Source: Arthrobacter sp. CAN_C5 (GTDB taxonomy: Bacteria; Actinomycetota; Actinomycetes; Actinomycetales; Micrococcaceae). From it: a stretch of DNA of 64,000 bases. The stretch covers positions 1,860,001 through 1,924,000 of the forward strand of contig NZ_JAGGMZ010000001.1 of NCBI RefSeq assembly GCF_017875735.1, written 5' to 3'. Below are positions 7,971 through 15,356 of the stretch, in pieces. Numbering within the stretch: position 1 is the first letter of the stretch; each line of letters begins with the position of its first letter. The notes beneath the pieces were generated by a model, which was given only the letters and a program-made list of their open reading frames with translations, made no database searches and was not told the origin of the DNA. The position numbers and the translations under genes were made by a program.

Positions 7971-8915
7971 ATGCCTGATAGCCCGATACCGCACCCCGCC
8001 GACCTGGCCCACCGCGTCCGCCGCGCCTTCCGCGCCCGGGTCTCCGGGGACCCCACCGGGGCGCCGGACTGGGTGCGCGAGATCGCCCTGGTCGGAGAGG
8101 GACCGGGCTGGTTCGAGCCCGATGGCGTCGTCTGGCGGGTCCACGGCGACCTCTCCACCCTCGTCGGAGGGGTCGCGGCGCTCCTCGGGCAGGGCGCGCA
8201 CCCGTTGGCGATGGCCGGGGTGGTGCGGCACTCCTCCTACCGCAGCGACCCCTGGGCCCGCCTTGCCGGGACCGCGCGGTGGCTCACCGTGAGCACCTTC
8301 GGCTCCGCGGAGCTCGCCGGGCGGGAATCGGCGCGGATCCGCGGCATGCACGGGCGGGTCCGCGGCCGCACCGACGACGGCCGCGCTTACTCCGCCTCCG
8401 ACCCCGCCCTGCTCCGCTGGGTTCACCTGGCCTTCACCGACGCCTTCCTCGGGGCCCAGGAGGCCGTCGGTCAAGACCTGGCCCCGCAGTTCGGTCGTAA
8501 CTGGGCCGACACCTACGTCGCCGACTGGTCCCGCAGCGCCCGGGCACTTGGGGCCGAGGACCTCCCGGTCAACCGCCGGGAACTCGCCGAGGCCCTGCGC
8601 GCGGTGGAGCCCGACCTCGAACCCGTACCCGCCGAACTCCTTACTTTCCTCTCCGCCCCGGGCGGGCTGAATTGGGCCGAGCGAATCTTCTACAACGGCC
8701 TCGCCAGCGCCGGGGCGCTGGTGGTTTCCCCGTCCGTGGCCCCCCTCGCCGGGGTGCCCGGCCGCGGTGACCGCTCGCCCGCGGCCCGCCTCCGTTTGCA
8801 GCGCACCCGCTGGCAGTTGCGGACCTTCCAGCTGGCTCTCGGACCGCATAGCCCCTCCGAGGACGCGGCGCGCTACCGGGTCGGCCTCGCTGGCCGCCCG
8901 GACTGGCTCGACTGA
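7971..8915 (+). CDS. Oxygenase MpaB family protein (DUF2236)
   Basis: A 314-residue protein of the DUF2236 / MpaB-latex-oxygenase-like family, which are mainly alpha-helical b-type haem proteins. Visible blocks are WRVHGDLSTLVGGVAALLGQ (about 54-73), HPLAMAGVVRHSSYRSDPWARLAGTARW (about 77-104, with conserved His), STFGSAELA near 110, and LLRWVHLAFTDAFL near 146-159, where WVH supplies another conserved His. GGAG lies 11 bases before the ATG. Substrate unknown. It stands alone between decayed regions and may be part of the same acquired segment. Confidence 0.85.
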   Translation: MPDSPIPHPADLAHRVRRAFRARVSGDPTGAPDWVREIALVGEGPGWFEPDGVVWRVHGDLSTLVGGVAALLGQGAHPLAMAGVVRHSSYRSDPWARLAGTARWLTVSTFGSAELAGRESARIRGMHGRVRGRTDDGRAYSASDPALLRWVHLAFTDAFLGAQEAVGQDLAPQFGRNWADTYVADWSRSARALGAEDLPVNRRELAEALRAVEPDLEPVPAELLTFLSAPGGLNWAERIFYNGLASAGALVVSPSVAPLAGVPGRGDRSPAARLRLQRTRWQLRTFQLALGPHSPSEDAARYRVGLAGRPDWLD

Positions 8916-9790
8916 GCCTTGGCCGCGCCGCCGGCGTTCAGCCGGGCGCCTCGGCGCGTCAGGTGCGTGCGTTCGGTGAGGTTCGTCGCCGCCCGGGCCG
9001 ACTCAGCATGACCAGCCAGCTCTTCGGGTCGCGCGGCGGGTCGCCCGGCCATACCCGGACCGCCTACAGCAAACTTCCTGCGCAACGTCCTCAGCGGCGA
9101 CGAAGCCGGTGCTGCCATCCCATCGGAGGTAGTAGCGGAAGACACGCGCTCGGCGGCGGAGCCACCTCAAGGTCGTGAAGTATGCCGTAGCGCGGAACGC
9201 GAAAAGACTGGGTCTTTTGGCTGGCACGGCCGTCATCTGCCGAGCCTACGGAGCGTTCTCAATCCCTGAACGGTCCTGCGCTTCGCTTCAGCCGGATAAG
9301 GTCCAGGCGCTCCTTCATCGCGCCCAACCCGGACGTTTTTTGCTGCTGTCCTTCGGATTATGCGACCCGCTCCACACCATCAATCGCTGACGCGACGTGG
9401 CCGGCCATAAACCTCTCCGGCGCTCCTGCGTCACTTCTTTCCTTCGAGGTTTTCGGCGGGCCCGCCTATGTCCGGTGAACCTACTCAGGAGTCGCCACGA
9501 CCTACAATTACACCGGCTGAAAGGCCGCAGGGTTCACCAAGCCCGGAGCGCCCCGCGCCGGGAAGATGAGCGAAGAAGACAAAGCCGAACGCCGGACTGC
9601 GATCGAGAACAATGAGGCATGGGACGTAGTCCTGTTGACTGAACTTCCGGGAGACTGAAATTCAGTTTTCCGGAGAGGCGGTCACGATCGTTCATGATTA
9701 TTCCTGTTCCTAGGTCCGTCGCTTTGCGTGCGCGGGGCGCGGACGCATCGGTGATGCATATGGCGCCGGTCCCGTCGGCCTGTGCGGTCT
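8916..9790. other. Gene-poor region with probable decayed fragments
   Basis: About 0.9 kb without an intact gene. The open frames that exist are arginine/serine-rich and look like chance frames in GC-rich DNA. One short fragment near 9566 resembles the end of a ParB-like protein (separate entry). Nothing else could be assigned. Confidence 0.5.
9566..9658 (+). pseudogene. Possible ParB-like protein remnant
   Basis: Thirty codons starting MSEEDKAERRTAIENNEAW. The AERR..IENNEAW pattern resembles the segment that follows the helical DNA-binding region of plasmid-type ParB/nuclease proteins in Arthrobacter relatives. The frame ends shortly after in a TGA, and no upstream ParB domain is present. 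If correct it is a plasmid- or island-derived relic; the match is short and from memory. Confidence 0.3.
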
Positions 9791-9791
9791 A

Positions 9792-9824
9792 ATAGCAAGA
9801 GTTATAGCAAAGATCCGGTATTAT
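9792..9824 (+). promoter_or_regulatory. Candidate promoter with paired ATAGCAA repeats
   Basis: An AT-rich patch in GC-rich surroundings. Two direct copies of ATAGCAA lie at 9792-9798 and 9804-9810, 12 bases apart, followed by TATTAT at 9819-9824 in -10-like position. No good -35 is present, which would fit an activator bound to the repeats. A transcript would begin near 9831, immediately before the short ORF that is coupled to the GT2 gene. Confidence 0.4.
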
Positions 9825-9835
9825 TCGGTGCCGTG

Positions 9836-9925
9836 GTGCAACGCCACTCGACCGGACGGGAACCAATGTTCGTGACCACCTTGAACGGCAACCGCTGGGG
9901 CCGCGCGGCCCGCGCCGAGCCGTGA
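9836..9925 (+). CDS. Short peptide ORF coupled to the GT2 gene
   Basis: From the GTG at 9836 the product is 29 residues; from the ATG at 9866 it is 19 residues, MFVTTLNGNRWGRAARAEP. The TGA stop (9923-9925) overlaps the GTG start of the glycosyltransferase (9922-9924) in a GTGA junction, the usual sign of translational coupling. With a start near 9831, the GTG at 9833 or 9836 would be nearly leaderless; the ATG has a weak GACGGGAA before it. It could be a modified-peptide precursor, a regulatory leader peptide or a fortuitous ORF. I recognise no family. Confidence 0.4.
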   Translation: MQRHSTGREPMFVTTLNGNRWGRAARAEP

Positions 9926-10734
9926 CCGATTCCACTACCACCGCGTCGGCACTCGTAGTCATCCCCGCATTCGGTTCGCCGGAGCTAACCGACGCGGTCG
10001 TGCATGACCTGTGCCGCGACGGAAGCGATCTTGACCCTGCCCTGCGCATCGTGGTGGTCGACAACGCCGGTGACTACGTTCTCCCTGAGGGGCGCATCTC
10101 GGTCCACCGCCCAGGGCGCAACCTGCGGTGGATCGGCGCCGCGAACTGGGCTCTGCAGACGGCATTGCGCGATAGACATGCGGTCTGCGTAGTGCTCAAC
10201 AACGACATCAGGCTGTCGCCCGGGTTCCTCGACGGATTGCTCGCGCCCTTCTCAACCGCGAACGACATCGCGCTTGCGGCGGCCTGCTATGACGACTTTT
10301 GGCTCCACCAGCGGGCCCATGCAATTCCGCCTACCGCTGCGGAGTACGTCCCGCGCGATGTAATTCGCGACGTCCACTTCTGTGACGGCACCGCGATAGC
10401 GTTCGCAGTGCCTCCCGTCGTCGAGCTGGGGGGTCTGGACGAGGTCGCCTTCCCACGGCACGGCTACGGCGCGGACATCGACCTGGCGATCCGTGTGCGG
10501 GCGGCCGGCTTGCGATGCGTGATCACGGAGGGCGCCTACGTCTCGCACCTGCGGCGGCAGACGATGAACCGGACCGGTCAGACTTCCGAGGGCAACCGGG
10601 CGGAAATCCTCCACGGCCTGGACGCCAAGTGGGGCAACGGGTGGCGGGCGGACGTCGGCCTCGGCCCGGACTCGTTCCCCGCCCACAACGTCGGAAGCGG
10701 TGCGTCCTGGTACCTCACCCCTCCGGCATGGTGA
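9922..10734 (+). CDS. Glycosyltransferase family 2 protein
   Basis: A 270-residue GT-A fold enzyme. The nucleotide-binding start SALVVIPAFGSPELT and IVVVDNAGDY is followed by GAANWAL and the metal-binding region VVLNNDIRLSPGFLDGLL (about 89-106). FCDGTAIAFAVPPVVELGGLDE (about 153-174) and YGADIDLAIRVRAAGL are the acceptor-side motifs of rhamnosyl/GlcNAc-type GT2 enzymes. No membrane segment, so it works in the cytosol. It is coupled at both ends: GTGA with the short ORF before it, and a 7-base overlap with the next glycosyltransferase. Confidence 0.85.
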   Translation: MTDSTTTASALVVIPAFGSPELTDAVVHDLCRDGSDLDPALRIVVVDNAGDYVLPEGRISVHRPGRNLRWIGAANWALQTALRDRHAVCVVLNNDIRLSPGFLDGLLAPFSTANDIALAAACYDDFWLHQRAHAIPPTAAEYVPRDVIRDVHFCDGTAIAFAVPPVVELGGLDEVAFPRHGYGADIDLAIRVRAAGLRCVITEGAYVSHLRRQTMNRTGQTSEGNRAEILHGLDAKWGNGWRADVGLGPDSFPAHNVGSGASWYLTPPAW

Positions 10735-11753
10735 GCCGTCCCCGACCATCTCCGAGGCGGATTATCTACGCGGGTTTCGCCACTCGCCACCACAGCGGCG
10801 GCGTGCACGTAATGACCCAGCACGTGCGGCTGCTGCGTGAGCGCGGCCACGAGGCCTGGTTGTGGCTGCCCGACCCGGACGACCGTACCGACTGGATCGC
10901 CGACGACGTGCCGAAGGTGTTCGGGGCCACCACTCCGATCGGCGCCAACGACCTTCTGGTGCTTCCGGAGACACCGACCGTCCAGGGCAGCGATCCGGCA
11001 CCCGGAGCCCGCAAGGTCATCTTCAATCAGAACCACTTCTACACCTTCGCCGCCGGTGCCCCCGGCGAGGATTTTCCTGGGTGGACGCCGGCGCCCGCGA
11101 TCTGGGTGGTGTCCGCGGAGAGCCGCGACGTGTTGGCCGCCGCGCTGCCCGGCCTGCCGTTGAGCGTGGTTCCCAACCCGGTAGACGGCGAGCTGTTCGT
11201 TCCCGGTGCGACCGGGCAGCTCCGGGTGAGCTGGTTCCCCAAGAAGCGGCCGCGGGAGGCCTCACTGCTGATACGGCTGCTGACTGACGAGCCACGGCTC
11301 TCGGGGGTGGATCTGGTGGAACTGGTCCAGGCCCCACGTGCGGAGGTGGCCGCCACCCTGGGGAGCTCGGCGGTCTTCGTCGCACTCGGACACACCGAGA
11401 GCTTCGGTCTGCCGGTCGCCGAGGCGCTGGCCTCGGGCTGTCTCGTGGTCGGCTACGACGGCGGCGGCGGTCACGAGCTGTTCGAGGCACCTGGTGCCTG
11501 GCGGGTCCCGGACCAGCGACCGCTGCTGATCCGCGACCAGGTGGCGGACCTGATCCAAGACCTCGACGCCCTGGCGCCGGTCCGCGCGGCGAATCGCCGC
11601 TGGGTGCTGGACCGCTACCAGTTCGCCCGAACCGGTGCGGCGCTGGAGGAGGCGGTCGCCGCTGTGTGGGCCCGGCCTGGCAGTGACGCCGTGGCGGTGC
11701 ATCCGGTCGCCTGGCTCGACAGTCTCGGCCCGCACTTCACGGCGTACGCCTGA
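10728..11753 (+). CDS. Glycosyltransferase, GT1/GT4-like (GT-B fold)
   Basis: A 341-residue protein. The ATG at 10728 overlaps the GT2 stop by 7 bases. The N-terminal half has RIIYAGFATRHHSGGVHVMTQHVRLLRERGHE, where the GG before the first helix is the acceptor-side start of GT4-like enzymes; VVPNPVDGELF links the domains. The donor half ends with the retaining-GT pattern GHTESFGLPVAEALASG (E..FG...EA.A.G) and GGGGHELF. Donor and acceptor unknown. Together with the GT2 enzyme it suggests stepwise addition of two sugars. Confidence 0.82.
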   Translation: MVSRPRPSPRRIIYAGFATRHHSGGVHVMTQHVRLLRERGHEAWLWLPDPDDRTDWIADDVPKVFGATTPIGANDLLVLPETPTVQGSDPAPGARKVIFNQNHFYTFAAGAPGEDFPGWTPAPAIWVVSAESRDVLAAALPGLPLSVVPNPVDGELFVPGATGQLRVSWFPKKRPREASLLIRLLTDEPRLSGVDLVELVQAPRAEVAATLGSSAVFVALGHTESFGLPVAEALASGCLVVGYDGGGGHELFEAPGAWRVPDQRPLLIRDQVADLIQDLDALAPVRAANRRWVLDRYQFARTGAALEEAVAAVWARPGSDAVAVHPVAWLDSLGPHFTAYA

Positions 11754-11757
11754 GGGC

Positions 11758-12672
11758 TCAGTCGGCACCCTTCACGACGTTGACGAGGTCCTCGCCGGCC
11801 ACGTAGCGGCGGACCTGTGCGTTGACCAGCGCGAAGGCTCGCGGACCGGACTGCACAATGGAGCCGGCTGCGTGCGGGGTGATGATCAGGTTCGGTGCCT
11901 TCCACAGCGGGTGGTCAGCGGGTAGCGGCTCCGGCTCCATCACGTCCAGGGCGGCGTGCAGCCGGCCGGCCGTCAGTTCTGCGAGCAGTGCCGAGGTGTC
12001 GACGACCTTACCGCGCGCGACATTGACCAGCAGGGCGCCGTCGGGCATCCGGGAGAGGAACTCGGCGTCCACGAGCCCGGTCGTGTCCGAGGTCAGTGGA
12101 ACGGTCAGCACCACCACGTCAGCCTCGGGCAACAGGCTCGGCAGCTCCGAGGTGGCGTGGATGCCGTCCCGTGCCGTGTGCGCCACGAGCACGGGAGCGG
12201 CGTCGAAGCTCCGCAGCCGGCGGGCGGTCTGTTTTCCGAGGTCACCGGCGCCGATAATCAGGACGCGCTTGTCGCGCAGGTCGTCGGCCTCCATCGGATC
12301 CCACCTGCCCTGTCGTTGCGCTTCGCCGAAGTGAGGCAGCCGACGCAACGTGGCCAGGACGACGGCCAGGACCAGCTCGGCGACAGCCGGGCCGTGTACG
12401 CCACGCGCGCTGCACAGTGTCACACCGTCCGGGACGTGCTCGAGGATGTCCTCCACACCGGCACTCGTCAGCTGGGTGACTTCGAGCTTCGGCATGGCGG
12501 CGAACTTGTCGGCGAGGTTTGTGGAGTCCTCGACCTGCGGCACCCAGAAGACGGTATCCGCCAGGCGCTCGGGCCTGTCGCCCCCGCCATCCCAGACGAT
12601 CACCTCGACGTCTTCGGGAAGGGTTCCGAGGAGATTACGAGCATTCGAGTCGGGTACGCATACGACAGTCAT
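11758..12672 (-). CDS. D-2-hydroxyacid dehydrogenase (NAD-dependent)
   Basis: A 304-residue D-isomer-specific dehydrogenase. The catalytic residues are visible: Arg in LVNVARGKVVD, Glu in ALDVMEPEPLPADHPLW and His in ITPHAAGS. The dinucleotide site is VLIIGAGDLGKQTARRL. AELVLAVVLATLRRLP is the typical helix before it. It would reduce a 2-keto acid, or oxidise the hydroxy acid, in the cytosol. It is oriented opposite to its neighbours; its stop lies 4 bases past the GT stop, and its start faces the flavoprotein gene. Confidence 0.88.
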   Translation of the reverse strand: MTVVCVPDSNARNLLGTLPEDVEVIVWDGGGDRPERLADTVFWVPQVEDSTNLADKFAAMPKLEVTQLTSAGVEDILEHVPDGVTLCSARGVHGPAVAELVLAVVLATLRRLPHFGEAQRQGRWDPMEADDLRDKRVLIIGAGDLGKQTARRLRSFDAAPVLVAHTARDGIHATSELPSLLPEADVVVLTVPLTSDTTGLVDAEFLSRMPDGALLVNVARGKVVDTSALLAELTAGRLHAALDVMEPEPLPADHPLWKAPNLIITPHAAGSIVQSGPRAFALVNAQVRRYVAGEDLVNVVKGAD

Positions 12673-12680
12673 TTTGTCAG

Positions 12681-12688
12681 TGTATACA
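12681..12688. promoter_or_regulatory. Palindrome TGTATACA in a divergent promoter region
   Basis: A perfect 8-base palindrome in the AT-rich space between the dehydrogenase start (12672, minus) and the flavoprotein leader. It lies so close to the dehydrogenase ATG that on the minus strand it can serve as a -10 (TATACA) of an almost leaderless transcript. Such palindromes are also seen in GntR-type operators. Both readings are inference. Confidence 0.35.
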
Positions 12689-12738
12689 TTCCCTTAACGA
12701 GGCTAGGCTATTGTCATGTCATGTCTTCTACAGAACTG

Positions 12739-12826
12739 AGAAGTTCGTTCACGTCAGTGGGAGACACTCGTGCTGGTGGATTAGCCCTGCACGTCAGTGC
12801 AGCTTCGAAGGCAGAACCGAACTTCT
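12739..12826 (+). promoter_or_regulatory. Structured 5' leader of the flavoprotein gene
   Basis: The leader holds nested inverted repeats. AGAAGTTCG (12739-12747) is the exact complement of CGAACTTCT (12818-12826), which ends 2 bases before the AGGAG ribosome-binding site. Inside it CTGCAC-GTCA-GTGCAG (12787-12802 approximately) forms a perfect tetraloop hairpin, and ACGTCAGTG occurs twice. A closed long stem would present or hide the ribosome-binding site. No known riboswitch class is recognised. Confidence 0.4.
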
Positions 12827-12840
12827 ACAGGAGACGCGTC

Positions 12841-14223
12841 ATGGCTATCACACAGCTCGCCTACCCACACCAGGAGCCGGAGCTCACCGGTGAGGACACC
12901 TGGCTCCGCAACTGGGCCAGGAACTCCCGGCTGGGGCCACCCGGATCGGTAGTTGCTCCAGCCACCGAGGAGGAGTTGTGCGACTTCCTGTCCACGAGCG
13001 ACGGCCCGGTCCGGATGATCGGGAGCCGGATGTCGCCCGGCCGGATGATCCAGGTCGCGGACGGGGCGGGCGCGCTCCTGGACCTGAGCAGGCTGAGCGG
13101 CTTGATCTCCAGCACCGATGACACCGCGACCTTCGGCGGTTCCACCCCACTGGCCGAGGTGTACGCGTTCCTCTCCGCGCGCGGGCAAATGCTGGACGCC
13201 TCACCTGGGGTGATCAGCGAGCAGACCCTGGCCGGTGCCCTGTCCACTGGAACCCACGGTCAGGGCCTGCAGCAGAGCTCGATAGCCGGTGCCGCGCTGG
13301 CGATCCGGATGGTGCTGGCGGACGGCACGGTCGCGGAGTACGCGCAGGACCACCCGGACTTCCCCGCCGTCCAGCTCAGCCTCGGTTCACTGGGCGTGAT
13401 CACCGCCGTGACCCTGCGTGCGCGGGAGACCATGATTTACACCTGTGTCAAGAAGGCCGTCGACGCAGGCACGCTCGAGACGGATTTGGAGACCTGGAAC
13501 CGGGAGAACATCCTGGCCAAGGCCTGGTGGTTCCCGCAGGAGAACCAGGTCCAGGTGTGGACCGCCAACGAGGCGACCGACGACGAGATTTCCCGGTACC
13601 GAGCCGGCGGCAGTCAGCTCGTGGAATATGCGAGAACCAATGCGTCCATGAACAGCACCGTGGAGTCTACGCTGCAGCAGCTGCGCGATGACAGCAAGGG
13701 TGTTGCCGACAACGGCAAGTCGCTCCGCACGGTGTCACGCTTCCGGGACTTCACCGACGTCACGGGTGACATCTACCAGGTGTTCTGCCGAGGGATCGCG
13801 ACCCCACAGATCAACGTCGAGATCGGCATCCCGCTCGCGCAGGCCGGAGCGGTGATCAGGAAGATCAAGGACTGGCACGCGGAGACGCGCCCGCGGATGC
13901 ACTACCCGGTGATCCTGCGCTGTACCGGTGCGTCCGACGGATGGCTGAGCCCGTCCAACGGCCAGGACACCTGTTACTTCGGCTTCGTGGTCTACTACGC
14001 GGCTGATGGTTCGCTGTCCGAGGAGGGCGACAGCTTCCTCCGGAACGTGGAACGGGCCCTGTCCGAGGAGGGTGGCCGGCCCCACTGGGGCAAGTACTTC
14101 GACGAGTCCCTTTACGACTGGCCGGCACTCTACCCGCAGTGGGAGGCCTTCCGCCGCGTGCGCGAGACGCTCGACCCGCAGCACCGCTTCGCCAACACGT
14201 TCACCGCTGCCCTGCTCGACTGA
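12841..14223 (+). CDS. FAD-linked oxidoreductase, aldonolactone oxidase-like
   Basis: A 460-residue VAO-fold flavoprotein. The FAD domain is seen as GPVRMIGSRMSP, LLDLSRLSGLIS, GGSTPLAEVYAFL, TLAGALSTGTHGQG and QLSLGSLGVITAV; the C-terminus RPHWGKYFDESLYDW ... DPQHRFANTF is that of D-arabinono-1,4-lactone / L-gulonolactone oxidases. The covalent-flavin histidine of those enzymes (GSGHS) appears to be Arg here (GSRMS), so FAD is probably non-covalent. ATG at 12841 is preceded by AGGAG; an in-frame ATG at 12721 would add 40 residues but has no ribosome-binding site. Confidence 0.85.
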   Translation: MAITQLAYPHQEPELTGEDTWLRNWARNSRLGPPGSVVAPATEEELCDFLSTSDGPVRMIGSRMSPGRMIQVADGAGALLDLSRLSGLISSTDDTATFGGSTPLAEVYAFLSARGQMLDASPGVISEQTLAGALSTGTHGQGLQQSSIAGAALAIRMVLADGTVAEYAQDHPDFPAVQLSLGSLGVITAVTLRARETMIYTCVKKAVDAGTLETDLETWNRENILAKAWWFPQENQVQVWTANEATDDEISRYRAGGSQLVEYARTNASMNSTVESTLQQLRDDSKGVADNGKSLRTVSRFRDFTDVTGDIYQVFCRGIATPQINVEIGIPLAQAGAVIRKIKDWHAETRPRMHYPVILRCTGASDGWLSPSNGQDTCYFGFVVYYAADGSLSEEGDSFLRNVERALSEEGGRPHWGKYFDESLYDWPALYPQWEAFRRVRETLDPQHRFANTFTAALLD

Positions 14224-14256
14224 CTCGACCCGGCCACTAGGAAAGGAGCACCACCG

Positions 14257-15132
14257 ATGAACGCATGGGTGACCTTGCTGACGCAACCCAACTACCTGAT
14301 CGGGGTCCGGACGCTCCGGGCCTCGCTCGAGCGCTCCGACAGCACCGTCCCCTTCGTCGTCATGGTGACCGAGGGGATCGACGAGCAGACCCGACGCCTC
14401 CTGCAGGACGACGGGTGCCTCCTGCGCGACGTGGCACCGTTGCGTCCCGCCGGGGGGGCGGTGGACAGCTACGCCAACTCCCGGTTCGCGGAGGTCTGGA
14501 CCAAGCTGGCCGTCTGGGGGCTTACCGAGTTTGAGCGTGTCGTCTTCTTGGATGCCGACATGCTGGTGACCCAGAACATGGATGAGCTGTTCTCGCTGGA
14601 ATTGGCCGACGGGGCCATCGCCGCCTGCCACGCCTGCCGTTGCAACCCCAACCGAATCGCGAGCTATCCGCCGAGCTGGACACCCGAGACCTGCTTTTAC
14701 ACGCACTGCGGGGGCAGGGACCACGTCACCGAACCGGGTGCGACCGACAACTACCTGAACGGCGGCTTCCTCCTGTTGTCGCCCGACGAGGCCGTCTTCG
14801 CCGACATGGTGGGGCGGCTGGCGGCCGTGGACGATCTGTCCCGCTTCCCGTTCGCCGAACAGGACTTCCTCAACGAGTTTTTCCGCGACCGCTGGCGTCC
14901 GCTGCCCTACGTGTATAACGCGCTGAAGACCCTGCAGCACCAGCACCCGTCGGTCTGGGATTCTGCGTCGGTGAAAAACATCCACTACATCATCGACAAG
15001 CCGTGGGAAAAACCGCTCGACTCCACAGATCGGTACGTCGAGGTGAACCGGCTCTGGTGGGGGATGGCCGGCACTCTGCGCGTACCCGCCGACTCCTGCC
15101 CCCGCGGGACGGCGGACCGAAAGTTGGACTGA
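14257..15132 (+). CDS. Glycosyltransferase family 8 (glycogenin/galactinol synthase-like)
   Basis: A 291-residue GT8 enzyme. It starts AWVTLLTQPNYLIGVRTLRASL, carries WTKLAVWGL near 81-89, the metal-binding DAD at 99-101 in VVFLDADMLVTQNMDELF, NYLNGGFLLLSP near 167 and the C-terminal HYIIDKPWE that holds the third metal-binding histidine. Retaining transfer from a nucleotide sugar to a polyol, sugar or protein is the family reaction. It lies 33 bases after the flavoprotein gene behind a GGAAAGGAG ribosome-binding site, so the two form one operon. Confidence 0.88.
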   Translation: MNAWVTLLTQPNYLIGVRTLRASLERSDSTVPFVVMVTEGIDEQTRRLLQDDGCLLRDVAPLRPAGGAVDSYANSRFAEVWTKLAVWGLTEFERVVFLDADMLVTQNMDELFSLELADGAIAACHACRCNPNRIASYPPSWTPETCFYTHCGGRDHVTEPGATDNYLNGGFLLLSPDEAVFADMVGRLAAVDDLSRFPFAEQDFLNEFFRDRWRPLPYVYNALKTLQHQHPSVWDSASVKNIHYIIDKPWEKPLDSTDRYVEVNRLWWGMAGTLRVPADSCPRGTADRKLD

Positions 15133-15294
15133 GGACTAGCCTAACGCCAGTCACCGACCGAAGCTGGTCTCGAAAGGTTCCGGCCATCAACGGGTTCTTC
15201 GATGGAGCTCGGAGCCGGCACTACTTCGACTGAGGGGTTGCATGGCAGGTTGGCCAATTGCAGTCAGGTAACAACCCAGCTTCCTCAGCATTAG

Positions 15295-15313
15295 TTGACA
15301 TAATGTAGATTAT
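15295..15313. promoter_or_regulatory. AT-rich palindrome with TTGACA
   Basis: TTGACA (15295-15300) runs into ATAAT-GTAG-ATTAT (15300-15313), a perfect 5-base inverted repeat with a 4-base spacer. It lies between two convergent genes, so it serves no annotated start. It may be an operator/promoter for an unseen small transcript or a relic. The rest of the 224-base gap shows nothing. Confidence 0.25.
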
Positions 15314-15356
15314 CGGCGCTTTATCGACGGAGTGAAGCGGGGCAGGAATCACGCGT

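Noticed and set aside
9003..9236. Minus-strand frame with AEDVAQEV, like sigma-70 region 2
   Set aside because: The match is only eight residues; the rest is arginine-rich and lacks other sigma factor blocks.
12674..12682. TTGTCAGTG, resembling the first half of the PafBC-dependent (RecA-NDp) promoter motif
   Set aside because: The required -10 (TAnnnT) is not at the expected 8-base spacing; the next fitting TAGGCT is about 21 bases away.
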